From: Paracoccaceae bacterium
GTDB lineage: Bacteria > Pseudomonadota > Alphaproteobacteria > Rhodobacterales > Rhodobacteraceae
Direction: 5' to 3'
DNA: 9,138 bases
Assembly: GCA_902525995.1 (NCBI GenBank)
Contig: CABZJG010000064.1
Span: forward strand, 1 to 9,138
In this document: positions 1 to 6,560 of the stretch, piece by piece
Numbering within the stretch: the stretch's first letter is position 1
Layout of the letters: each line of letters starts with the position of its first letter
The notes under the pieces: model-generated
The model's input: only the letters and a program-made list of their open reading frames with translations
Databases searched by the model: none
What the model was told of the DNA's origin: nothing
Translations under genes and position numbers: made by a program

Positions 1-801
1 AAGTACCAGATAGGCCCCAAGCCCCAACATCGCGGATTGCAAAAGCAATCGGAAGGTTTTGATCAATGTGGTAAATCCGCCGCTTAGATCAGAGGTTTTA
101 AGCTGATTGACCAGCGCTGAATTGCGCAGGCTTTGCCATCTTTGGAAAGCCCCTTCGGACATATTTAATGCGCGGATCATTTCGGCTTCACTGCGCATAT
201 GCTCGGCGGTTTGCGCCGCGTGAAAGGTCGCTTGAGCCGTTTTTGAGCCCGCCTCGCGGGTGGTCAATTGGTTGAGCAGGGCAAAACCGATCAAAATCGC
301 GCCACCGCTGAGGGCCAGCAGTCCGAGCCATGGGTGAAAAAGACTAATCCCCAACAGGAAAATGGGCGTCCATGGCAGATCGAAAAAGGCCATGAGAACC
401 GGCGATGTCATCAACCTTTGGATCACTTCAAGGTCATTTGCAGCGCCGGCCGCCAAAGGGTCTTGCGTCACGGCGGATCTGCGCAGCATGGCATCAAAAA
501 CCCGGCGGTCTAACCGCGCCTGAAACCGCGTGCCGACCCGGGCCATGATCCTGCCGCGGGCGAAATCCAAAAGCCCCATCACCGTATACAGAAAAACCAC
601 CATCAACGACAAAGCCACCAAGGTGGCCTCAGAGCGGCTGCTTAGAACCCGGTCATAGATTTGCAGCATATAAAGCGGGCCGGTGAGCAGAAGAAGATTG
701 GCAAAACAGCTAAAAAGGCCAACGCCCCAGTAAAACCAGCGGCTTTCATTGCGCGCGTCTATAAGGTCTTTCTGTCTAAATTGGTGTGGTGTAAAGGCCA
801 T
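1..801 (-). CDS. PrtD-like type I secretion ABC permease/ATPase, N-terminal part (cut by window edge)
   Basis: Reading the minus strand from ATG at 801 gives 267 codons without a stop up to base 1, so the gene continues outside. The product begins MAFTPHQFRQKDLIDARNES and is the membrane domain of a type I secretion exporter, which in this family pairs with a periplasmic adaptor and an outer-membrane channel to export an unfolded protein in one step. Visible marks are a first membrane segment at about residues 22-41, the PLYMLQIYDRVLSSRS signature at 42-57, a second segment at about 62-80, and FDLPWTPIFLLGISLFHPWLG in the third membrane region. These match the PrtD/AprD branch; there is no N-terminal C39-like domain as in HlyB. 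The Walker motifs would lie beyond the window. No good Shine-Dalgarno precedes the ATG, so the start is only probable. The substrate is unknown. Divergent from mlaA. Confidence 0.88.
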   Translation of the reverse strand, partial: MAFTPHQFRQKDLIDARNESRWFYWGVGLFSCFANLLLLTGPLYMLQIYDRVLSSRSEATLVALSLMVVFLYTVMGLLDFARGRIMARVGTRFQARLDRRVFDAMLRRSAVTQDPLAAGAANDLEVIQRLMTSPVLMAFFDLPWTPIFLLGISLFHPWLGLLALSGGAILIGFALLNQLTTREAGSKTAQATFHAAQTAEHMRSEAEMIRALNMSEGAFQRWQSLRNSALVNQLKTSDLSGGFTTLIKTFRLLLQSAMLGLGAYLVL

Positions 802-979
802 ATAGATATACTTAAGAAGTAAAAATAATTCTAAAGTATTACACATCTGTGAACTTATGGCTAGAGTGTATTCCACATTCCTTTAGTGTGGCTCTTGGGT
901 GGAATTCAGGACTGGATGCGATATATAAGCGAAGAGGAATCGTATTTTTTTTGCGCAATTGATCTGGCGGCGGTGTTAC
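802..979. promoter_or_regulatory. Divergent intergenic region, exporter / mlaA
   Basis: This AT-rich stretch of 178 bases separates two divergent genes and should hold both promoters. For mlaA the best -10-like element is TATATA at 922-927, 16 bases after a weak -35-like TGGAAT at 900-905. On the minus strand TAGAAT (bases 833-828) could be a -10 for the exporter. A purine-rich AGAGGA at 933-938 looks like a Shine-Dalgarno sequence but has no in-frame start at a usable distance. All calls here are by eye and weak; no open reading frame of its own is convincing. Confidence 0.4.
873..891. repeat. Short inverted repeat between divergent genes
   Basis: CCACA at 873-877 and TGTGG at 887-891 are perfect inverted 5-base arms around a 9-base spacer. 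A second pair, ATTCCA at 870-875 and TGGAAT at 900-905, partly overlaps it. There is no T-run, so it is not an intrinsic terminator. Its place upstream of the mlaA -10 candidate would suit an operator, but arms this short can arise by chance. Confidence 0.3.
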
Positions 980-1729
980 ATGGTGGTGCGGATAGCTTTT
1001 TTACATAAGCTGTGGTTGGCAATTTCGCTGGTTGCGCTGAGTGCATGCAGTCCCCAGATGCTGACCACTGACATTCATGACCCCTATGAGGCAACCAACC
1101 GCCGAACGCACGCCTTTAATAAAGCAATTGATAAAACACTGGTCAGGCCCGTGGCCATTGGATATTCGCGGGTGCTGAACGATTCGATTGAAACGATCAT
1201 CTCCAACATGGCGGATAATCTTTCTGTGCCAAGCCATATTGTGAATGACCTACTGCAAGGCGAGCTGCTTTCAGCGGTGCAGAACACGGCAAAGTTTGGC
1301 CTAAATTCAACCCTTGGATTGGCAGGCATTGCAACCCCAGCCGCCGAGTTTGGGCTTGATGGTGGGCGCTCGGATTTTGGCCAAACCCTGCATGTTTGGG
1401 GGGTTGGCGAGGGGGCCTTTGTTGAATTGCCGTTACTGGGGCCATCCACAGGCCGGGATGCAGTTGGCACCGCGGTTGATTATGTTCTTAATCCGGTTGG
1501 CAGACTGGCCACCGCTCAGCAACAGGCAATTGTAACAACCACGCGGGTTGGATCAATTTTAAGCCAGCGGGGTCAATTTGCCGGAACGGTTGATTCTGTG
1601 CTTTATGATAGCACAGATAGCTATGCCCAAATGCGCAGTATTTTCCTGCAGCGCCGGCGGTTTGAACTTGGCGGCCAACAAGAGGATGTCTATTTTGACC
1701 CCTATGACGACATATTTGGCGATGAATAA
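980..1729 (+). CDS. mlaA: MlaA (VacJ) family outer-membrane lipoprotein
   Basis: MlaA sits in the inner leaflet of the outer membrane, removes phospholipid misplaced in the outer leaflet, and hands it to periplasmic MlaC. The ATG at 980 gives 249 residues and a compact lipoprotein signal: basic start MVVR, a hydrophobic stretch to about residue 20, then lipobox L-S-A-C with the lipidated cysteine at 23. Serine at +2 fits outer-membrane sorting as known from enterics. The family hallmark DPYEATNRRTHAFN follows at 34-47, with the amphipathic body after it and an acidic tail ending DPYDDIFGDE. An upstream in-frame TTG at 959 would add seven residues but has no better ribosome site and would lengthen the signal needlessly. 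No strong Shine-Dalgarno is seen before 980. The 3' end overlaps mlaC, implying co-translation. mlaFED is not adjacent. Confidence 0.93.
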   Translation: MVVRIAFLHKLWLAISLVALSACSPQMLTTDIHDPYEATNRRTHAFNKAIDKTLVRPVAIGYSRVLNDSIETIISNMADNLSVPSHIVNDLLQGELLSAVQNTAKFGLNSTLGLAGIATPAAEFGLDGGRSDFGQTLHVWGVGEGAFVELPLLGPSTGRDAVGTAVDYVLNPVGRLATAQQQAIVTTTRVGSILSQRGQFAGTVDSVLYDSTDSYAQMRSIFLQRRRFELGGQQEDVYFDPYDDIFGDE

Positions 1730-2318
1730 ACTGCAGCGCAGAGCTGTCATTTTTGGGCTAACAGCCGCCCTTGTGCACGGGGCGGCGCCGGTTTGGGCGC
1801 TCAGCACAGCCCAAGCCAAGGCGCTCGTTGGGCGCGTGGTTGATGACATCAATAGGGTTATTCAATCGGGCCAAAGCGAACCTGTCATGCTGGCTGAGTT
1901 CGAAAAGATTTTTGAGCGCTACGCAGACGTAAAAACCATCGCGCGCTATGCGCTGGGGCGTGATGCGCGCAGCGCTTCTCCGGCGCAGATGGCGGCTTTC
2001 ACCGACGCATTTTCAAGTTATTTTTCACGAAAATATGGCGCACAGTTTAATGAATTTGTCGGCGGCCGGATTGATGTGAAATCAACGAAAGCAATCAAGA
2101 GCTTTCATGAGGTCAAGGCCATTGTCGAGTTTCGGGGCGGCTCGAAGATGGAGCTTATTTTTTTGGTCTCTGATCGTTCCGGGCAGCCGCTGTTTTTCAA
2201 TATCTTCTTGGAAGGTATCAATATGTTGCTGGCCGAGCGCACCGAGATTGGTGCGATGCTGGATCAGCGGAGCGGTGATCTAGAGGCGCTGATTTCCGAC
2301 TTGAAAAAGATGGGTTGA
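1722..2318 (+). CDS. mlaC: MlaC / Ttg2D family periplasmic phospholipid-binding protein
   Basis: MlaC shuttles phospholipid across the periplasm between MlaA and the inner-membrane MlaFEDB complex. The chosen start, ATG 1722, gives 198 residues with a signal peptide: MNKLQRRAVIFGL, a hydrophobic core, and probable cleavage after PVWA at residue 26. The mature part carries the family pattern F-ERYADVKTIARYALGR at about 64-80, then SPAQMAAF and FSSYFSRKYG, and ends with RTEIGAMLDQRSGDLEALIS and DLKKMG, the typical MlaC C-terminus. Upstream in-frame starts exist (ATG 1704 and ATG 1578) but would bury the signal peptide inside mlaA. R6-R7-A-V-I fits a loose twin-arginine motif, so Tat export is possible, although the family usually uses Sec. 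The first 8 bases overlap the mlaA stop, with no clear Shine-Dalgarno, pointing to translational coupling. Confidence 0.92.
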   Translation: MNKLQRRAVIFGLTAALVHGAAPVWALSTAQAKALVGRVVDDINRVIQSGQSEPVMLAEFEKIFERYADVKTIARYALGRDARSASPAQMAAFTDAFSSYFSRKYGAQFNEFVGGRIDVKSTKAIKSFHEVKAIVEFRGGSKMELIFLVSDRSGQPLFFNIFLEGINMLLAERTEIGAMLDQRSGDLEALISDLKKMG

Positions 2319-2338
2319 ACACGGCGCGGTTTTGGCGC

Positions 2339-4501
2339 TTAAGGAGTGCCAAGCAAGCGGCGTAAAAGTGTATTGATCGCGCCTCTTGGGCGGTCTTGTT
2401 CGCCCGCATCATTACGATTGAAAAATCCGCCTTCGGGCGCTGGGCCGCCGGGCGGTTGCGGTGCAGACATCGGCAGCGGCTTTGGCATATCTGTTTGATG
2501 CACCCGGGTCATGGTTTCCTGCCAGATTTGCGCAGGCAGCCCGCCGCCAGTGACTGCCGTCAAAGGGCGGTTGTCGTCATAACCCATCCAAACGCCTGCC
2601 ACATAATCTGCTGTGAAGCCGATAAACCAGGCATCTCGGGCCGCCTGTGTCGTGCCGGTTTTGCCCGCCACTTGCCAGCCCTCTAGCCCGGCGCGCTGTC
2701 CCGTACCCTCGGCGACGACTTTTTCCATCATATAGACCAGTTGCTCAGCAGCCGATTGCCGGATTACCCGTTCCCCGATGCCGCCGCCGGCCCCCATTAC
2801 AGGTTCATTGTCGTCATTCAAGCGAAGCTCGAGCAGCCCGTAAGGGGTGACCGCCGAGCCGCCATTTAAGATCCCGGCATAGGCGCCGACCATATCAATC
2901 AGTGTTGCCTCTGACACTCCAAGTGCAATCGCCGGGCCTTCGGCCAGATCAGTTCCAAGGCCAAAGTCAGCGGCCACTGTGCGCACATTTTCGCGGCCAA
3001 TGGCTTCGGAAAGACGCACCGCCGGAATATTAAGGGATTTGGTCAGCGCCTCGCTTAAGGTGACAGTGCCCAAAAACTCTTCTGCGTAGTTTTTGGGGCT
3101 CCAGTCGCCTGAACCGGGGATCGTCAGCGTAAGGGGGCTGTCTTCAAGCATGTCGAGCGGCGAATAGCCCAGTTCTAGGGCTGTGGCATAGACGAAAGGT
3201 TTAAATGCCGAACCCGTTTGGCGCAGCGCTTGAGTGGCGCGGTTAAAGGCCCCAGAAACTTTTAGCTTGCGCCCGCCCACCATTGCGCGCACCGCGCCAT
3301 CCGCCGACATGACCACGATGGCGGCCTGTGCTTCAGAGCCTGTTTTGACCAGATCCGTGAAAACATACTCTAGCGCCTCTTCCGCCACCCGTTGGATGGT
3401 CGGGTCGAGTGTGGTTTTAATTTTCACATCTTCGGTGGTGTTCCGGGTGAAGAAAAGCGGTCCGCTTTCCATCACCCAATCTGCAAAATATCCGCCTGCA
3501 TTGGCTTCGGCCGCGCTTGATAATACGGCAGGGTTTTGCCGCGCGGCGGCCGCTTCTTGCGCGCTGAGATAGGATTGCTCTTCCATCAGGCCGATAATCA
3601 CTCCGGCGCGGTTTTGCGACCTTATCAGATTGTTGGTTGGGGCATAGCGGGTCGGGGCCACCAGCAAACCGGCAAGCATCGCGGCTTCGGCCGGACCAAC
3701 ATCGGCAGCAGAGCGGCCAAAATAGCGTTGCGCAGCGGCTTCAAATCCGCGCGCGCCCGCCCCGAGAAAGGCGCGGTTTAGATAAATCGTCAAAATGTCA
3801 TCTTTGCTATATTTAGCTTCCATAGCGAGCGCATAAATAGCCTCTTTGATTTTTCGCCAAAGCGAGCCTTGGCGGCAATCTGCTTCATAGGCACGTTCGC
3901 TGGCCCAGCGGCTTTGATCATAAGGTACGCCCAAACACAGCAATTTCGCTGATTGTTGGGTGATGGTTGATCCACCGTGACCCGACAGCGGCCCACGGCC
4001 CTCGCTGAGGTTAATGCGCACCGCGCTGGCAATGCCGCGAGGGCTAAGGCCAAAATGGCGATAAAACCGTTTGTCTTCGGTGGCGATAACGGCATTTTTA
4101 AGATGCGGTGACACCGTCTTTGCGGTGATGACCCCGCCAAATTGATCCCCGCGCCAGGCAAACACTTCGTCTTGATAGTCAAGCAAGGTCACAGAGCCCC
4201 GCGAGCGTCCATCCAAAAGCTCACCAACAGGTGGCAGGCTAAACCAAACATAACCAATTGCGAGACCGATGAGCACTATAATGGTGAGGCTGGTGCGCCA
4301 GAGTACAGCCCAAACCAATTTCCAAATCAGCCGCAAGATCCATTTGAACAAGCGGGTGACCATATTGCCTTTGGGCTTTGGCTTTGCAGTCCGGCCCGAT
4401 GCCTTAGATGCACTGACTTTGGGCGCAGCGCTGGCGCCGCGGCGTTTTTTATATCGATTGTCAGCGACCAGTGGCTTGGTCGGTTTGCGGTTGCCTGCCA
4501 T
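2339..4501 (-). CDS. Class A penicillin-binding protein (PBP1A family), bifunctional glycosyltransferase/transpeptidase
   Basis: This 720-residue enzyme polymerises lipid II into glycan strands and crosslinks the peptides on the periplasmic face. A basic cytoplasmic tail (about 1-65) precedes one membrane anchor at about 70-89. The GT51 domain shows ATEDKRFYRHFG with catalytic E142, GHGGSTITQQ at 174-183, RKIKE with E220, and IYLN at 239-242. The transpeptidase shows SAFK with nucleophile S431 and K434, SLN at 489-491, and KTGT at 614-617, so both activities look intact. The gap between domains (about 300-390) is too short for the large extra domain of enteric PBP1A, which is why no gene symbol is given. 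About 18 extra residues lie between ITQQ and KIKE compared with my recollection of E. coli PBP1A, with C189 and C209. The C-terminus is proline- and glycine-rich (672-693). The Shine-Dalgarno is poor: GAGG lies 12 bases before the ATG. It converges on mlaC across 20 bases. Confidence 0.95.
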   Translation of the reverse strand: MAGNRKPTKPLVADNRYKKRRGASAAPKVSASKASGRTAKPKPKGNMVTRLFKWILRLIWKLVWAVLWRTSLTIIVLIGLAIGYVWFSLPPVGELLDGRSRGSVTLLDYQDEVFAWRGDQFGGVITAKTVSPHLKNAVIATEDKRFYRHFGLSPRGIASAVRINLSEGRGPLSGHGGSTITQQSAKLLCLGVPYDQSRWASERAYEADCRQGSLWRKIKEAIYALAMEAKYSKDDILTIYLNRAFLGAGARGFEAAAQRYFGRSAADVGPAEAAMLAGLLVAPTRYAPTNNLIRSQNRAGVIIGLMEEQSYLSAQEAAAARQNPAVLSSAAEANAGGYFADWVMESGPLFFTRNTTEDVKIKTTLDPTIQRVAEEALEYVFTDLVKTGSEAQAAIVVMSADGAVRAMVGGRKLKVSGAFNRATQALRQTGSAFKPFVYATALELGYSPLDMLEDSPLTLTIPGSGDWSPKNYAEEFLGTVTLSEALTKSLNIPAVRLSEAIGRENVRTVAADFGLGTDLAEGPAIALGVSEATLIDMVGAYAGILNGGSAVTPYGLLELRLNDDNEPVMGAGGGIGERVIRQSAAEQLVYMMEKVVAEGTGQRAGLEGWQVAGKTGTTQAARDAWFIGFTADYVAGVWMGYDDNRPLTAVTGGGLPAQIWQETMTRVHQTDMPKPLPMSAPQPPGGPAPEGGFFNRNDAGEQDRPRGAINTLLRRLLGTP

Positions 4502-4583
4502 TTATTTTTAAAGCCTCAAGGCATTTTTATTTTGCACAGCATACTCGGCTTTTATCCGCTTGTTTAGGGCATTTCGCCGGGTA

Positions 4584-4628
4584 ATTTCATGCATAGTTCG
4601 ATTAAAAAATAATCAAATTAAATGAAAT
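4584..4628. repeat. Nested dyad upstream of glnK
   Basis: The outer arms ATTTCAT (4584-4590) and ATGAAAT (4622-4628) enclose a perfect inner dyad, GATTA-AAAAA-TAATC (4600-4614). ATGCAT at 4589-4594 is itself a palindrome. The stretch is very AT-rich and has no GC-rich stem, so a protein-binding site is more plausible than an RNA hairpin. AT-rich DNA produces such symmetry easily, which keeps confidence low. Confidence 0.35.
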
Positions 4629-4645
4629 GCGCAATAAATATGCGC
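4629..4645. repeat. 17-base dyad GCGCA-N7-TGCGC upstream of glnK
   Basis: GCGCAATAAATATGCGC is a perfect 5-base inverted repeat with an AT-only spacer, ending 124 bases before the glnK start. The form, GC-rich arms one helical turn apart around an AT centre, is typical of a dimeric regulator site. It resembles but does not match the enteric NtrC consensus, whose core is GCAC-N7-GTGC. The regulator is unknown, and NtrC is only a contextual guess. Confidence 0.4.
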
Positions 4646-4756
4646 TTTTGCTTGATTTTTCACTGTTTCCCCGCCGGCATTGCTTTTCTTTTAACGCCCG
4701 CAGTGCTGTTGTGGTTCCGCAACGTTCCTCATTTGGCCTCAACCGGCCTGACTCAG

Positions 4757-4762
4757 AAAGGA
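4757..4762 (+). promoter_or_regulatory. Ribosome binding site fixing the GTG start of glnK
   Basis: AAAGGA lies seven bases before GTG at 4770. It supports this non-ATG start, which also matches the universal PII N-terminus MKLIIAAIKPFKL. Confidence 0.75.
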
Positions 4763-4769
4763 AAATACG

Positions 4770-5108
4770 GTGAAATTGATCATTGCAGCCATCAAACCGT
4801 TCAAGCTTGAAGACGTGCGTGAAGCACTGACCGAGATTGGTGTTCGGGGCATGATGGTGACAGAAATAAAAGGTTTTGGTGCCCAATCCGGTCACACCGA
4901 AATCTATCGCGGGGCAGAATATGCGGTGAATTTTGTACCCAAAATCAGACTTGAAGTTGTGGTTGATAGCGCAGCTGCGGACCAGGTGGTCGAAACCATC
5001 ACAAAAACGGCCCAAACCGGTAAAATCGGCGATGGTAAGATTTTTGTTCTGGATGTGCAGCAAACCATCAGAGTGCGCACCGGTGAGACCGGTTCAGAGG
5101 CAATTTAG
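4770..5108 (+). CDS. glnK: Nitrogen regulatory protein PII (GlnK)
   Basis: GlnK is a trimeric cytoplasmic sensor of 2-oxoglutarate, ATP/ADP and, through uridylylation, glutamine. When nitrogen is plentiful it docks on AmtB and closes the channel. The 112 residues match the family length. The T-loop (about 37-55) is intact, with Q39 for 2-oxoglutarate and the uridylylation site Y51 in YRGAEYAVNF. N54 is the residue usual in GlnK, where GlnB usually has Asp. The B-loop is TGKIGDGKIFV at 83-93 and the C-terminal nucleotide contacts are R101 and R103. Position directly before amtB, with an 18-base gap, also favours GlnK over GlnB. The start is GTG with a good Shine-Dalgarno. Expression is expected to be nitrogen-controlled, but no sigma-54 promoter was recognised upstream. 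Confidence 0.95.
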   Translation: MKLIIAAIKPFKLEDVREALTEIGVRGMMVTEIKGFGAQSGHTEIYRGAEYAVNFVPKIRLEVVVDSAAADQVVETITKTAQTGKIGDGKIFVLDVQQTIRVRTGETGSEAI

Positions 5109-5126
5109 CAAAGGAAACCTAGAATA

Positions 5127-6458
5127 ATGTTTACGAAAAGAACGAGCTTAATTGCTGGCGCCATAGCGGCGTTTTGCCTGCCGTCGCTCGGGCTGGCGCA
5201 AGCGGAAGATGTCACGCCTTTAAACGGCGAAATCGGCTTTATCTTCACCACTTTCATGTTTTTGGTTGCCGGATTTCTGGTGTTCTGGATGGCGGCAGGC
5301 TTTGCCATGCTCGAAGCTGGATTGGTGCGCTCAAAAAACGTGGCGATGCAGCTGACCAAAAATGTGGGGCTGTTTTCACTGGCCTCTTTGTTTTATTATC
5401 TCATCGGCTACAAACTGATGTACCCCGGCGATAGCTGGAGTATTGAAGGAATGCTGGGCGCCTTTGTCCCTGCCGTGCTTGAAGCGGTTGGGTTGGCCGA
5501 TACGGAAGCTGACATGACCTATGCCTCTGTCGGTTCGGACTTCTTCTTCCAGTTGATGTTCTGTGCTGCGACTGCTTCTATTGTGTCTGGCGCGTTGGCC
5601 GAACGGATTAAACTCTGGCCATTCCTGATTTTCACCATGCTTTTGACAGCTGTGATTTACCCAATCCAAGCCAGCTGGAAATGGGGCGGCGGTTTCCTCG
5701 ATGCCATGGGCTTTTTGGACTTTGCTGGATCAACCGTAGTGCATTCGGTTGGCGGTTGGGCCGCACTGACAGGTGCGATCATTCTTGGGCCGCGCATTGG
5801 TAAATACACCAAAGAGGGCAAAACTGTTCCAATCCCTGGCTCTAACCTGACGCTGGCAACTTTGGGCACATTCATTCTGTGGCTCGGTTGGTTCGGCTTT
5901 AACGGTGGCTCGCAACTTTACATGGATACAGCGGGCAATGTGGCCGACATCAGCCGGATATTTGCCAATACAAATACGGCAGCAGCAGGCGGCGCGGTTG
6001 CGGCTCTGATCCTTACCCAGCTGCTTTACAGGAAACCTGACCTGACGATGGTTTTGAACGGCGCTTTGGCGGGTCTGGTGTCTATCACCGCAGAACCGCT
6101 GACCCCAAGCCTTGGGTCCGCAACACTGATCGGTGCTGTTGGCGGTGTGATCGTTGTTCTCACTGTTCCACTGCTGGATCGGTTCAAAATCGATGATGTG
6201 GTTGGCGCGATCCCGGTACACTTGTTTGCTGGTATCTGGGGCACAATCGCGGTGGTCTTCACCAACTCTGATGCGTCCTTGGGCACTCAGCTGTACTCGA
6301 TCATCGTTGTCGGTATCTTTGTGGTGATTGCTTCTGGAGTGGTTTGGTTCATTCTCAAATCAGTCATGGGCATCCGGGTTGAGGAAGAAGACGAAATCAA
6401 CGGTTTGGATATGTCTGAACTGGGGATGGAAGCCTATCCGGAATTTGGCCGCAGTTAA
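5127..6458 (+). CDS. amtB: Ammonium transporter AmtB
   Basis: AmtB is a trimeric inner-membrane channel that takes in ammonium when it is scarce. The 443-residue product opens with a cleavable-type signal (probable cleavage after LAQA, residue 26), followed by the usual string of about eleven hydrophobic segments. Key residues are present: D198 in DFAGSTVVH, the twin pore histidines H206 and H365, a probable Phe gate at F145 (FQLMF) and F256 (WLGWFGFN), and W252 at the outer recruitment site. The cytoplasmic C-terminus keeps the conserved coupling tail GIRVEEEDEINGLDMSELG and MEAYPEF, through which GlnK regulates the channel. AAGGAAA ends about 9 bases before the ATG. It is cotranscribed with glnK across an 18-base gap and is followed by a strong terminator. 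Nothing is truncated. Confidence 0.96.
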   Translation: MFTKRTSLIAGAIAAFCLPSLGLAQAEDVTPLNGEIGFIFTTFMFLVAGFLVFWMAAGFAMLEAGLVRSKNVAMQLTKNVGLFSLASLFYYLIGYKLMYPGDSWSIEGMLGAFVPAVLEAVGLADTEADMTYASVGSDFFFQLMFCAATASIVSGALAERIKLWPFLIFTMLLTAVIYPIQASWKWGGGFLDAMGFLDFAGSTVVHSVGGWAALTGAIILGPRIGKYTKEGKTVPIPGSNLTLATLGTFILWLGWFGFNGGSQLYMDTAGNVADISRIFANTNTAAAGGAVAALILTQLLYRKPDLTMVLNGALAGLVSITAEPLTPSLGSATLIGAVGGVIVVLTVPLLDRFKIDDVVGAIPVHLFAGIWGTIAVVFTNSDASLGTQLYSIIVVGIFVVIASGVVWFILKSVMGIRVEEEDEINGLDMSELGMEAYPEFGRS

Positions 6459-6484
6459 TCGCGAACCAACAATTAAAACAACAG

Positions 6485-6515
6485 CGGGCTCCTGAAATTC
6501 AGGAGCCCGTTTTTT
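6485..6515 (+). terminator. Intrinsic terminator of glnK-amtB
   Basis: Stem CGGGCTCCTG (6485-6494) and CAGGAGCCCG (6500-6509) pair perfectly over 10 bases around the loop AAATT, followed by six T at 6510-6515. It begins 26 bases after the amtB stop. On the minus strand the same stem is followed by a moderately T-rich stretch (CTGTTGTTTTAA), so it may also stop transcripts coming from prs. Confidence 0.93.
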
Positions 6516-6541
6516 ATTCAGCAAGGATTAAAGACGACCCT

Positions 6542-6560
6542 GCGCAGCCTTGGGCTGCGC
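6542..6560 (-). terminator. GC-rich hairpin at the prs stop codon
   Basis: GCGCAGCC (6542-6549) and GGCTGCGC (6553-6560) form a perfect 8-base stem with the loop TTG. Its right-hand end includes the last base of the prs stop codon (TAG, bases 6562-6560). On the minus strand it is followed by AGGGTCGTCTTTAA, a poor T-run, so it is a weak or Rho-assisted terminator, or a 3'-end protecting hairpin, with the amtB terminator as backup further on. Confidence 0.55.

Larger units (their letters stand above)
4502..4769. promoter_or_regulatory. Divergent intergenic region, penicillin-binding protein / glnK
   Basis: This 268-base gap should carry promoters for both flanking genes. Its left two thirds are AT-rich and contain several dyads, listed separately. 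On the plus strand I searched for a sigma-54 promoter (GG, ten bases, GC). The nearest candidate is GG at 4735-4736, but its spacing to GC at 4746-4747 is nine bases, so I do not call it. No exact NtrC dyad (GCAC, seven bases, GTGC) was seen either. Positions of the true promoters cannot be fixed by eye. No coding region is supported here. Confidence 0.45.

Noticed and set aside
268..513. Plus-strand 81-codon open frame
   Set aside because: It lies wholly opposite the PrtD-like exporter gene, and its product is low-complexity and resembles nothing.
1578..1721. Upstream start for mlaC at 1578
   Set aside because: It would run 150 bases inside mlaA and hide a good signal peptide.
2334..2350. 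Stem-like GGCGCT-TAAGG-AGTGCC at the mlaC / PBP convergence
   Set aside because: It has one G-T pair, no T-run on the plus strand and overlaps the PBP stop codon, so it is not a credible terminator.
4512..4522. GCC-TCAA-GGC hairpin just upstream of the penicillin-binding protein gene
   Set aside because: The stem is only three to four base pairs, which is expected by chance.
4735..4747. Possible sigma-54 promoter TGGCC...GGCC before glnK
   Set aside because: The GG and GC are nine bases apart instead of ten, and the flanking consensus bases are missing.
4622..4810. 62-codon plus-strand frame before glnK
   Set aside because: It overlaps the glnK start in another frame, lacks a Shine-Dalgarno sequence and has no recognisable product.
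4602..5063. 153-codon minus-strand frame opposite glnK
   Set aside because: It is the antisense shadow of the conserved glnK gene.
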